From UBA11524 sp045132495 (GTDB taxonomy: Bacteria; Bacillota; Clostridia; Christensenellales; Aristaeellaceae): a DNA stretch of 64,000 nt. The notes under the pieces are model-generated. The model was given only the letters and a program-made list of their open reading frames with translations. It did not search any database and was not told the origin of the DNA. The stretch covers positions 1 to 64,000 of the forward strand of contig JBGUSK010000140.1 of assembly GCA_045132495.1 (NCBI GenBank), in the 5' to 3' direction. Made by a program: the position numbers and the translations under genes. Shown here one piece after another: positions 16,141 through 23,558 of the stretch. Within the stretch, counting starts at the first letter, position 1; every line of letters starts with the position of its first letter.

Positions 16141-17347
16141 CCGCAATAAGGGCAAGACCAACGCTGATGGCCGAGTCCTTAAGGCTAACTGGGAATACCG
16201 ATTCTACGGTGCACCCATCCGTGGCAAGCGACAGGTCATTCAGAAGTGCGGTTTTTCCACCAAAGCTGAAGCTGTCGAGGCAGGTACTAAAGCCTACACA
16301 GAATACATGCAGGTCGGCTCCGTGTTCAGCCCGACGGAGATGAGCTACTCCGATTGTCTGGACTCCTGGTTGGAGAACTATGTCGCCGTCAACTGCAAGG
16401 ATACTACCCGAGAGGGCTACGAGAAGCGCATTGAGCAGCACATCCGCCCTACGCTGGGCAAGTACCGCCTTGCCGCCATCCAGACCGAACACATCCAGAA
16501 GTTCATCAACAGTTTGTACTACAAGCGTTACAGCCGCAACACGCTGTCGAACCTGCTGGGAATCATCAGCAATTCGATGAAGTACGCCAAACGGCAGAAG
16601 TGGATTCAGCACAGCCCCACCGAAGACGTTCTGCTGCCCTCCACCCGCAAGTGTCAGAACCAGCGCCATATGGAGCGCAACGCCATCAGCCGCAAGGATC
16701 TGGATGCCATCTTCGCCAGATTCCCGGAAGGACACTCCTGCCACCTGCCGATGATGCTCGCTTACCATTGCGGGCTCCGGTTGGGAGAAGTCTTCGGATT
16801 GGTCTGGGAAGATATCGACCTGCAGGAGGGAAAGCTCACCGTCAACCGGCAGGTGCAGTGGATGCAGAACATAAGCCGCTGGCTCATCACTGAGCCCAAG
16901 TATGAGTCCACCCGCACCATTGCGCTGGACAACACAATCTGGTCATTGCTCCGCCGAGAACATACGCGCCAGCTTCAAAATAGATTGCGCCTCGGTCCCG
17001 GGTACCGCCGCTACTACGAGGACAGGGACCATCTGCTGAGCGAGACCGGCACAAAGGAACTGCACCTGGTTACCTTGCGCCCAGACGGCTCCTACATCCA
17101 AGCCCGGGCAACCCAGCATAGCAACCACGTCATCAAAACCGAGCTGGGCATTGAAAACTTCGATTTCCACAGTTTACGCCATACCCATGCTACTGAACTG
17201 AGCGAGTTCGGCGTGAACCCTAAGGAGATCCAGCGCCGTTTGGGCCACAAGAGCCTCGAGGTCACCACGCGTCGGTATATCCACGCTACGGAGGAGATGC
17301 AGCGGCAGTCGGTGGGGATTATGAACCAGATGTATCAGGCGAGGTGA
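16118..17347 (+). CDS. Tyrosine-type island integrase
   Basis: This is a 409-residue tyrosine recombinase of the phage/ICE integrase type. An N-terminal AP2-like arm-binding domain (about 1-65, with WEYRFYGAPIRGKR) precedes a core-binding domain (about 75-175) and the catalytic domain. Catalytic residues are Arg221 (HCGLRLGEV), His351 and Arg354 (FHSLRHTHAT), His377 (RRLGHKS) and Tyr387 (TTRRYIHA). The ATG at 16118 follows GAGGAGG; upstream in-frame starts lack a ribosome site. Together with the excisionase it marks one end of the accessory island, with core genes beginning at 17662. Confidence 0.93.
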   Translation: MANISYRNRNKGKTNADGRVLKANWEYRFYGAPIRGKRQVIQKCGFSTKAEAVEAGTKAYTEYMQVGSVFSPTEMSYSDCLDSWLENYVAVNCKDTTREGYEKRIEQHIRPTLGKYRLAAIQTEHIQKFINSLYYKRYSRNTLSNLLGIISNSMKYAKRQKWIQHSPTEDVLLPSTRKCQNQRHMERNAISRKDLDAIFARFPEGHSCHLPMMLAYHCGLRLGEVFGLVWEDIDLQEGKLTVNRQVQWMQNISRWLITEPKYESTRTIALDNTIWSLLRREHTRQLQNRLRLGPGYRRYYEDRDHLLSETGTKELHLVTLRPDGSYIQARATQHSNHVIKTELGIENFDFHSLRHTHATELSEFGVNPKEIQRRLGHKSLEVTTRRYIHATEEMQRQSVGIMNQMYQAR

Positions 17348-17369
17348 AGCAGACAATTGCATAAGAATA

Positions 17370-17401
17370 GCCGCCCTGGAGTTGATGAGGCTCCGGGCGG
17401 C
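17370..17401 (+). terminator. Stem-loop after the integrase
   Basis: GCCGCCC-GGAG pairs with CTCC-GGGCGGC around a short loop. The following T-run is weak. Confidence 0.55.
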
Positions 17402-17470
17402 ATACTTTATCTGCAGGGAATAATGATGTTGCATCTGGTCATTTTGCAAAACCATCGGGTTGTTGCGCAT

Positions 17471-17575
17471 ACATACAAACGCGCATACAAACCTCGATTT
17501 TCCGGGCTTTATCACGTACATATCGCCCTCTACAAACGTGGCCAAATTGTGGCCAAGATGTACGCCGATATGTAC
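17471..17575. repeat. Repeat-rich DNA beside the integrase, possible attachment region
   Basis: Between the integrase and the core gene end there are two ACATACAAAC/GCATACAAAC copies (17471-17480, 17483-17492), a GTGGCCAA direct repeat (17539-17546, 17550-17557), and an inverted pair GTACATATCG (17516-17525) and CGATATGTAC (17566-17575). Such clusters are typical integrase arm or core sites. No crossover core can be fixed without the other island end. Confidence 0.4.
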
Positions 17576-17614
17576 ACACAAAAGCCACTTGCAGGATGCG
17601 CATCTAGAACATGC

Positions 17615-17645
17615 AAAAAGGAGCCTATCCTTTCGGATAGACCCC
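17615..17645 (-). terminator. Terminator of the GGGtGRT operon
   Basis: On the minus strand an 11-base stem (two G-T pairs) with a GAAA tetraloop is followed by TTTTT. Confidence 0.88.
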
Positions 17646-17661
17646 TTGATTTTGCAAGAAA

Positions 17662-18678
17662 TTACTTGGAGGCGTTCTCCACAGCCACAGCCACGGCGAC
17701 GGTAGCGCCAACCATGGGGTTGTTGCCCATGCCGATCAGGCCCATCATCTCAACGTGCGCAGGCACGGAGGAGGAACCGGCGAACTGAGCGTCGGAGTGC
17801 ATACGGCCCAGGGTGTCGGTCATGCCGTAGGAGGCGGGGCCGGCAGCCATGTTGTCGGGATGCAGGGTACGGCCGGTGCCGCCGCCGGAAGCAACAGAGA
17901 AGTACTTCTTGCCAGCCTCGGTCATTTCCTTCTTGTAGGTGCCGGCAACGGGATGCTGGAAGCGGGTGGGGTTGGTGGAGTTACCGGTGATGGAAACGCC
18001 CACGCCCTCGTGCCACATGATGGCAACGCCCTCGCGGACGTCGTCAGCGCCGTAGCAGTTGACCTTCGCACGCTCGCCGTCGGAGTAAGCGGTCTTGTTC
18101 ACAACGGTCAGGGCATGATCTTCCTTCACGTCGGCAGACAGGTAGTCATACTTGGTCTGCACATAGGTGAAGCCGTTGATGCGGGAGATGATCATGGCAG
18201 CGTCCTTGCCCAGGCCGTTCAGGATAACGCGCAGGGGATTCTGACGAACCTTGTTGGCGTTACGGGCGATACCGATAGCACCCTCGGCGGCAGCGAAGGA
18301 CTCGTGGCCGGCCAGGAAGGCGAAGCACTCGGTAGCCTCGTCCAGCAGCATGGCGCCCAGGTTGCCGTGGCCCAGACCAACCTGACGCTGGTCAGCAACG
18401 GAGCCGGGGATGCAGAAGGCCTGCAGGGCCTCGCCGATGCACACGGCGGCTTCCTTAGCGGTCTTGACGCCCTTCTTCAGAGCGATGCCGGCGCCCAGCT
18501 CGTAGGCCCACTTGGCATTCTCGAAGCAGATGGGCTGGATGCCCTCGGTGATGCCGTAGCCGTCAACACCGTGCTCGTTGTTGAACTTCTTCAGATCCTC
18601 CCAGGAGGCGAAGCCGTACTTGTCCAGAACAGGCTGCAGCTGAGGCATGCGGCCTTCGTAGTTTTCAAACAGAGCCAT
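17662..18678 (-). CDS. GGGtGRT protein
   Basis: This 338-residue protein belongs to the family named for the motif it carries here, SVASGGGTGRTLHPDNMA. Other visible traits are a glycine-rich C-terminus (MGLIGMGNNPMVGATVAVAV) and no signal peptide or membrane segment. The function is not established. It is consistently found beside a NifU-like scaffold protein, as here with only 18 bases between, which suggests a shared Fe-S or redox-related role. The start is supported by GGAGG upstream of ATG. High GC and strong codon bias suggest good expression. Confidence 0.88.
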   Translation of the reverse strand: MALFENYEGRMPQLQPVLDKYGFASWEDLKKFNNEHGVDGYGITEGIQPICFENAKWAYELGAGIALKKGVKTAKEAAVCIGEALQAFCIPGSVADQRQVGLGHGNLGAMLLDEATECFAFLAGHESFAAAEGAIGIARNANKVRQNPLRVILNGLGKDAAMIISRINGFTYVQTKYDYLSADVKEDHALTVVNKTAYSDGERAKVNCYGADDVREGVAIMWHEGVGVSITGNSTNPTRFQHPVAGTYKKEMTEAGKKYFSVASGGGTGRTLHPDNMAAGPASYGMTDTLGRMHSDAQFAGSSSVPAHVEMMGLIGMGNNPMVGATVAVAVAVENASK

Positions 18679-18696
18679 TTTTACATACCTCCTCTA

Positions 18697-19398
18697 TTAC
18701 TGATGACGGGGATCGATCCAGGCGACCGCGCCGTCTTCGGCCTTGAAGCGGCCGTAGGTGCCGATGTTCTTGGCATAGGCCTCGTTGGGCTCCATACCCT
18801 TCTTGATGGCGTCCATCATCTTGCCCAGGGACAGGAACTGGTAGCCGCAGATCTGGTTGTCCTTATCCAGAGCGATCTTCAGCACGTAGCCCTCGGCCAT
18901 CTCCAGGTAACGGGGGCCCTTTTCCAGGGTGCCGTACATGGTGCCGACCTGGCTGCGCAGGCCCTTGCCCAGGTCCTCCAGACCAGCGCCGATGCGCAGG
19001 CCGTCATCGGAGAAAGCGGACTGGGTGCGGCCGTACACGATCTGCAGGAACAGCTCGCGCATGGCGGTATTGATGGCGTCGCACACAAGGTCGGTGTTCA
19101 GCGCCTCGAGGATGGTCTTGCCAGGCAGGATCTCGGAGGCCATAGCGGCGGAGTGGGTCATGCCGGAGCAGCCGATGGTCTCAACCAGCGCTTCCTGGAT
19201 GACGCCCTGCTTGACGTTCAGGGTCAGCTTGCAGGTGCCCTGCTGAGGAGCGCACCAGCCGATGCCGTGGGTCAGGCCGGAAATGTCCTTGATCTCCTTC
19301 GCCTGCACCCACTTGCCCTCTTCGGGGATGGGCGCGGGGCCATGGTTGGGGCCCTTGGCGACACAGACCATTTCTTCAACTTCCTTGGTGTAAAGCAT
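18697..19398 (-). CDS. NifU-like iron-sulfur scaffold protein paired with GGGtGRT
   Basis: This 233-residue protein resembles the N-terminal domain of NifU/IscU Fe-S scaffolds. The core block is ALVETIGCSGMTHSAAMASE, matching the scaffold's G-C-.. cluster-binding loop; a further Cys lies at HGIGWCAPQQGTC and another near LVCDAINTAM. It carries a C-terminal extension absent from classical IscU. It is first in a two-gene operon with the GGGtGRT gene and starts at ATG after AGGAGG. An extended -10 sits upstream. The assembly partner proteins (a cysteine desulfurase) are not in the window, so the role is inferred. Confidence 0.85.
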   Translation of the reverse strand: MLYTKEVEEMVCVAKGPNHGPAPIPEEGKWVQAKEIKDISGLTHGIGWCAPQQGTCKLTLNVKQGVIQEALVETIGCSGMTHSAAMASEILPGKTILEALNTDLVCDAINTAMRELFLQIVYGRTQSAFSDDGLRIGAGLEDLGKGLRSQVGTMYGTLEKGPRYLEMAEGYVLKIALDKDNQICGYQFLSLGKMMDAIKKGMEPNEAYAKNIGTYGRFKAEDGAVAWIDPRHQ

Positions 19399-19461
19399 GG
19401 AATGTTTCCTCCTATCTCATGATAGTCGTGAATAGAGGTCGATTTTGCCTCATACGGATTC

Positions 19462-19470
19462 ATTATATCA
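19462..19470 (-). promoter_or_regulatory. Extended -10 of the NifU-like/GGGtGRT operon
   Basis: On the minus strand TGATATAAT, an extended -10, lies about 65 bases before the start. No good -35 is seen. Confidence 0.55.
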
Positions 19471-19529
19471 TAATATTCGCATCTTGGGTAGTGTTTTTTT
19501 GCACCACATGAAAATTTGTTTGGAATTTA

Positions 19530-20177
19530 TCAAATCGCTTTCCTTCTTGCGTCCTTGGACGCATCCACCTCGTGCCACTCGCCATCCAGGCGAACGGCAT
19601 TCCACACATGCAGCCGCCGTTCGCCGCGTCCGCATCGGTATTCGCATTCAATTCCACAGATTCCGCACAGCAGGTACAGCACATCCGCATAGCCCTGACA
19701 GTTGGCTTGCCTGTCTTTGAGGACGCTCGCTGCGCCGACCAGCCTTTCGTAGCCCTTCTTTCCCGGCGCGGTGTGAACATAGCGGATATTCCGGCAAATC
19801 CAGCTGTACACATGGTGGAAACGGACTTCTTCGGCTCCTGAGCGGATGGCTTCCATAGCAATATCACAGGCATTAGCCAGACCAAAGAATTCAGCATTGG
19901 TCAATACAGGTTTTCTGCCATGGCTCCAGTGATCCAGCATCCGCACACCCTCGCGATATTTGATTTTCGCCGTAAGTACGGCTCCCCTGCCCCGGCTGCG
20001 GACGATACGATGCTGCACCCCCTGCGCCATGGGCAGTCCAGTGATGAGGGCTTCCAGGAAGGCTGCGTCGTTCATGCGAGCAGACAGTGCAGGCGTGATC
20101 TCGCATTTCACGTCCGTCTCCCGCACGGATTGAACCTGCGCCAGATACGCCGCCAGCGCACTCATTTCCCCGATCAC
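19530..20177 (-). CDS. Transglutaminase-like cysteine peptidase
   Basis: This 215-residue protein has a transglutaminase-like core with the expected triad: Cys in RQANCQGYADVLYLL, His in RRLHVWNAV and Asp in WHEVDAS. The domain is C-terminal; the first 100 residues match nothing I recognise. There is no clear signal peptide, unlike many bacterial transglutaminase-fold proteins. I prefer the GTG start at 20177, which overlaps the upstream TGA as GTGA and has GGAG eight bases ahead; an ATG at 20204 lies inside the upstream gene. It is coupled to the nucleotidyltransferase gene. Confidence 0.75.
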   Translation of the reverse strand: MIGEMSALAAYLAQVQSVRETDVKCEITPALSARMNDAAFLEALITGLPMAQGVQHRIVRSRGRGAVLTAKIKYREGVRMLDHWSHGRKPVLTNAEFFGLANACDIAMEAIRSGAEEVRFHHVYSWICRNIRYVHTAPGKKGYERLVGAASVLKDRQANCQGYADVLYLLCGICGIECEYRCGRGERRLHVWNAVRLDGEWHEVDASKDARRKAI

Positions 20178-20779
20178 AGCAGCATCTCCAGACACTTGAC
20201 CCATGCCGTCAGCGCTTCCTGCGTGAACTCCGCCAGCGCGCGGGCATAGGCGGCGTACACATCAGGATGAGCATTTTCCAACCAGCGCAGGCTTTTCTTC
20301 GGGCCGCAGTAGGGCTGATGCAGCAGGTCGCAGGCGATCTCAAGTGAGTCCGTCAGCAGCCAGTGCCAGCGGTACAGGCCCTCCGCATCGGCGCGGGCGG
20401 AGCGGGCGAGCATCTTCCGGCACCACGTGAGTGATTCCTCGTTTTCCCCGGCAGACTTCCCCGGCTGGGCGGCAATATAGTCCCGCACCCGCGCTCGGAG
20501 CGCCGTGCCCTTCCCCTGCGAATCATGGAGAACCACACCGTCCGCAATCTGCACTGCCTCATCCAACGCATCGTCCGCTGCGAAATAATCCGCAGGGTAT
20601 ACCCACACATCCATCTGCACGCCATCGACGATGGACACATCATGATGGGCCTCATGATCCGCAAGGATAAGCGCGTCAAAATCGCTACCCTCGTTGTCCA
20701 TTCCGTCCGCATAGGAGCCGTAGAGGATCAGCGCTTCGGGCGCATAGGTTCCATACAGGTAGTTGAGGATGCTTTCCAC
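20174..20779 (-). CDS. Nucleotidyltransferase with HEPN-like C-terminus
   Basis: This 201-residue protein starts with a minimal nucleotidyltransferase domain: LILYGSYADGMDNEGSDFDALI gives the GSxxxG and DxD-type catalytic motifs, and a later acidic residue lies in QMDVWVY. The C-terminal half (LYRWHWLLTDSLEIACDLL) is helical and HEPN-like. Such pairs occur in toxin-antitoxin modules and in aminoglycoside or lincosamide nucleotidyltransferases; which applies is unclear. The GTG start at 20779 has AGGAGG eight bases ahead. It is coupled to the downstream transglutaminase-like gene. Confidence 0.75.
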   Translation of the reverse strand: MESILNYLYGTYAPEALILYGSYADGMDNEGSDFDALILADHEAHHDVSIVDGVQMDVWVYPADYFAADDALDEAVQIADGVVLHDSQGKGTALRARVRDYIAAQPGKSAGENEESLTWCRKMLARSARADAEGLYRWHWLLTDSLEIACDLLHQPYCGPKKSLRWLENAHPDVYAAYARALAEFTQEALTAWVKCLEMLL

Positions 20780-20843
20780 AGCATTCGCCTCCTTTCCTCC
20801 GTATTCTACCATAAACACAGTGTATCCGCAACGCATGAAATAC

Positions 20844-20870
20844 GGTCCCTCCGCATAGCATGGAGGGACC
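20844..20870. other. Perfect stem-loop between divergent genes
   Basis: GGTCCCTCC and GGAGGGACC pair over nine bases around a nine-base loop, between the divergent nucleotidyltransferase and ymxH-like genes. There is no T-run on either side, so it is not a standard terminator. Confidence 0.55.
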
Positions 20871-20893
20871 GAGTTGATTAAGGAGGTATGCCC

Positions 20894-21133
20894 ATGACCC
20901 TGTCCGAGCTGCGACAGAAGGACGTGATCAACACCCGCGATGGCAGGAGCCTGGGAAAGGTGATGGACATCGAATTCTGCCTGTGCGACGGGCGTATCAC
21001 CGCGATCGTAGTCCCGGGTGAGTTCAGGTTCGGCCACATGCTGCGAGGCGAAAGGGCCGGCGTCGTTATTCCTTGGGAGATGATCTGCAAGATCGGAGAC
21101 GACGTGATCCTGGTGGATATAGAGTTTGGTTAA
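20894..21133 (+). CDS. YmxH/YlmC-family PRC-barrel sporulation protein
   Basis: This 79-residue protein is a stand-alone PRC-barrel of the YlmC/YmxH family, found in spore-forming Firmicutes. It reads LRQKDVINTRDGRSLGKVMD, then GRITAIVVPG and a closing IPWEMICKIGDDVILVDI. The ATG at 20894 is preferred because AAGGAGG lies seven bases ahead; the ATG at 20888 is too close to it. Its stop shares bases with the stop of the convergent anti-sigma gene. Confidence 0.85.
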   Translation: MTLSELRQKDVINTRDGRSLGKVMDIEFCLCDGRITAIVVPGEFRFGHMLRGERAGVVIPWEMICKIGDDVILVDIEFG

Positions 21134-22023
21134 GGCTGCGGCGTGGACTCAGCAAGCGGCCAGTTCATGGGGAGCTTGGTTGCTATGGGCGTGGGGCTCG
21201 CTATCTGGAAGGCTTGCGATCCATCCGGGTTGGGTGTGTAGGTAACATAGGGCATGGGGGTTGCAGTAAGGAAGGGATGCAGTTCATAATAGCCCTGATC
21301 GCCCATGATGGTCACATGCTCCAGGGATTTGAGGTGCGCGCCTTTGATGGAAACCTGCTGGGGCTGATCCTCGTCGGCAAGATAGAAGACCTGTCCGCTG
21401 CCATCGTTCCGGCCCAGCAGCAGACGGTACACCGGCATATCGTTGCCCAGCCTGTCCGTGCCGATCACAGTATCCTCTTCCATATAGCCCAGAACGAAGT
21501 ATACGTCATCCGCCAGCGTGCGGGCTTCATGCCGGGTGGAGGTGATGTAGGCATGACCTTCGTAAAGCCCCTTGGCAGCCTCGGGATAAGACATCGCACT
21601 GTACTGGATGTGCATCGTAGCGCTCTTGGGAATGTTGCTGGCGTGGATGAGCGCCATGCCGTCCTTGGAAACCACCACGGACAGTTGCGCCTCCTCAATA
21701 CGCAAGGCTTTCTCAAAGTACCAGAAGGTGCAGCGGGAGGCTGAAATGGCCATCACCCCCGCAACGACGATGCCCAGCAGCAGCGCCAGCCAGGTGCGGC
21801 GCTTGCGGCGTTTCTTCATTTTCTTGACCGTGGTGACAAATTCGGGCGCCGCGCTCTGCACGGGCAGCTCGATCTTGGCTTCGCCCTTCATCTCTGAATA
21901 GACCTTGTCGCATGGCGGGCACTCCTGCATATGCTCGTCCACCATCGCCTTTGCTTTTTCGCTGGCTGTTCCGTCGATGCACATGGGCATCAGGTCGCGG
22001 ACGATATCGCAATCATGTTTCAT
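21130..22023 (-). CDS. Membrane anti-sigma factor with zinc-finger N-terminus
   Basis: This 297-residue protein probably holds the ECF sigma factor encoded just upstream. The N-terminal zf-HC2 domain has MVDEHMQECPPCDKVY (HxxxCxxC). A lysine/arginine-rich stretch KKRRKRRTW then leads into one membrane segment at about 95-115 (LALLLGIVVAGVMAIS). The remaining 180 residues would lie outside the cell and are not recognised. Its start overlaps the sigma gene by 11 bases. The extracellular part presumably senses the signal, which cannot be deduced. Confidence 0.82.
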   Translation of the reverse strand: MKHDCDIVRDLMPMCIDGTASEKAKAMVDEHMQECPPCDKVYSEMKGEAKIELPVQSAAPEFVTTVKKMKKRRKRRTWLALLLGIVVAGVMAISASRCTFWYFEKALRIEEAQLSVVVSKDGMALIHASNIPKSATMHIQYSAMSYPEAAKGLYEGHAYITSTRHEARTLADDVYFVLGYMEEDTVIGTDRLGNDMPVYRLLLGRNDGSGQVFYLADEDQPQQVSIKGAHLKSLEHVTIMGDQGYYELHPFLTATPMPYVTYTPNPDGSQAFQIASPTPIATKLPMNWPLAESTPQP

Positions 22024-22501
22024 GTTCCATCTGCTCCTTCCATAAGTGGTTCAGCTGTTGGCGGCCCCGGTAGTAGATTGTTCTTGCCCAGGTGGCGGGC
22101 TTGCCGAAAAGCGCGCCAATCTCCTCATGGCTCAATTCACCAAAGGTGCGCAGCGTCAGCACCTCCCGGTACGGCTCGGGCAGGCTGTGCAGCAGCCGAT
22201 GGATGGTCAGCCGCTTCTCCTTTTCCAACAGGGAGTCGGTGAAATCTGCCTCCTCAGGCAACTCCTCCACCGGCGTAGGCGGCGGCTTTCGGCACCAGGT
22301 GAAGTACTGCCGTTTGGCTATGCCGCATAGCCAAGTGGACGGCGTGCACTGGCCGCGGAAGTTCTTCCACTGCTTCATCGCCTGATAGAAGGTCTCCTGG
22401 GTGAGCTCATCCGACAGGGCTTCGTCGCCGGTCAAACGCAGCAAGAATGACCGAACCTTGTTGTATTCCTCATGACATGTATGCTCGAAGTCATTCACCA
22501 T
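22013..22501 (-). CDS. ECF-family RNA polymerase sigma factor
   Basis: This 162-residue sigma-70 family ECF factor has region 2 at about 10-80 (SDELTQETFYQAMKQWKNFRG) and region 4 at about 105-155 (LPEPYREVLTLRTFGELSHEEIG). A proline-rich linker (RKPPPTPVEELPEE) separates them. The ATG at 22501 has GGAGG five bases ahead; an upstream ATG does not. It is followed by its anti-sigma gene. The target promoters are unknown. Confidence 0.9.
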   Translation of the reverse strand: MVNDFEHTCHEEYNKVRSFLLRLTGDEALSDELTQETFYQAMKQWKNFRGQCTPSTWLCGIAKRQYFTWCRKPPPTPVEELPEEADFTDSLLEKEKRLTIHRLLHSLPEPYREVLTLRTFGELSHEEIGALFGKPATWARTIYYRGRQQLNHLWKEQMEHET

Positions 22502-22590
22502 GGTCGCCTCCTTTCCGCTCAATTTTCTGAAACAAAAGGCCTTTGCGCCTGTTAGTCGCAGAAAAACGGAAAATGTGTCACGCTGATACG

Positions 22591-22616
22591 AAAAAATCCG
22601 GAAGTATCTCCGGATC
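22591..22616 (-). terminator. Terminator of the tyrA-DUF523-peptidase operon
   Basis: On the minus strand ATCCGGA pairs with TCCGGAT, followed by TTTTT. Confidence 0.7.
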
Positions 22617-22649
22617 GATCTATTTCAGTCTTTCGGCACATTCTCCGTT

Positions 22650-23111
22650 TCAAATGCTTTTCAAACCATCATACAGTTCATTGAAGGACTTCATCCGATT
22701 GCAGCGGCCATAGGAAAGCGCCCGATCTTCGCCAAATTCAAGCAGGAAGCATTTCGTCAGTTCCTCTACCGTCTGCTCCAGCGCCGTAAAAAACTGCTGA
22801 TAAGCAAAATTGCTGGCAGGCGTGCCTTCTTCAAAGCTGTTAATGATCAGGGATTCTGTCACCTGATCCAGCGGATACATCTTAATGTGCATCAGCTCAT
22901 GGATAATGACTTCTTCCAGATTCTCCTGCTTTGGGTTGGCGACATTGAGCAGCAGAATCGCCTTCCTGTCATCACAGTCGATCTTGAAATCGCCTGTCTT
23001 ACGCCAGCCAGGATCCTCCACCAGCTCCAGCTTAACGTCCCAGGCCGGGCTGATCCGCAGCTTCCTGATGTACTTCTCAAACAACCTATTGATGTTATCG
23101 TAGTCAAGCAT
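22650..23111 (-). CDS. Small HExxH metallopeptidase-like protein
   Basis: This 153-residue protein carries an HELMH zinc motif in VIIHELMHIKMYPLD near residue 80, preceded by a beta-rich region. It has no signal peptide. It looks like a small gluzincin-type domain similar to those in SprT-like or phage proteins; no family is named with confidence. The ATG at 23111 follows GGAGGAGG by seven bases. It is 23 bases downstream of the DUF523 gene and is probably the last gene of the tyrA operon. Confidence 0.65.
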   Translation of the reverse strand: MLDYDNINRLFEKYIRKLRISPAWDVKLELVEDPGWRKTGDFKIDCDDRKAILLLNVANPKQENLEEVIIHELMHIKMYPLDQVTESLIINSFEEGTPASNFAYQQFFTALEQTVEELTKCFLLEFGEDRALSYGRCNRMKSFNELYDGLKSI

Positions 23112-23134
23112 ATGAATGCCTCCTCCCGTTTTTT

Positions 23135-23557
23135 TCATTCCGGTACGTCTTCCGCATCCATCAGTGGAATGCCCCGCTCCTTCAGTGCCCTTGCCAGCAT
23201 GCCCATCCCGTCAATGCGCACGCCGGAGAAGGTACCGTCATAAATCTGTTTTACACCGCAGGTCGGACTGCGGGACTGAAGGATTGCCATGTCAACACGT
23301 TTGTCCGCGATCATCTCCATCGCCCGCTGCACGCCAAGGCGGAAATTCTCCGTGCAGTCATCCCCATCCTTCGTCAGAACGCGGTCGCCCACCCATTCCA
23401 CCGGCTTGCGAGGACAGGGCAGCCCACCGAGCATTTCCGGGCAGACAGGGATGATCTCATGCCCTGCCACAAAACGCAGGACGCGCTCATTGCGGTTGTT
23501 GCCGCCGTTGTATTTGCAGTTTTCGCCCAGCAGGCAGGCAGATACCACGATCCTCAT
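23135..23557 (-). CDS. DUF523-family protein
   Basis: This 140-residue cytoplasmic protein is a stand-alone DUF523 domain. Diagnostic blocks are VVSACLLGENCKYNGGNN at the N-terminus, PVCPEMLGGLPCPR, and the SRSPTCGV motif near residue 100, which together give several conserved cysteines. The biochemical function of the family is unknown. The start follows GGAG inside the end of tyrA, one base after the tyrA stop, so the two are coupled. Confidence 0.9.
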   Translation of the reverse strand: MRIVVSACLLGENCKYNGGNNRNERVLRFVAGHEIIPVCPEMLGGLPCPRKPVEWVGDRVLTKDGDDCTENFRLGVQRAMEMIADKRVDMAILQSRSPTCGVKQIYDGTFSGVRIDGMGMLARALKERGIPLMDAEDVPE

Positions 23558-23558
23558 A

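Noticed and set aside
17755..19422. Long plus-strand frame opposite the GGGtGRT/NifU-like genes
   Set aside because: It is a shadow of two strongly coding minus-strand genes with family motifs, operon spacing and ribosome sites. Its own protein is low-complexity Gly/Ala/Val.
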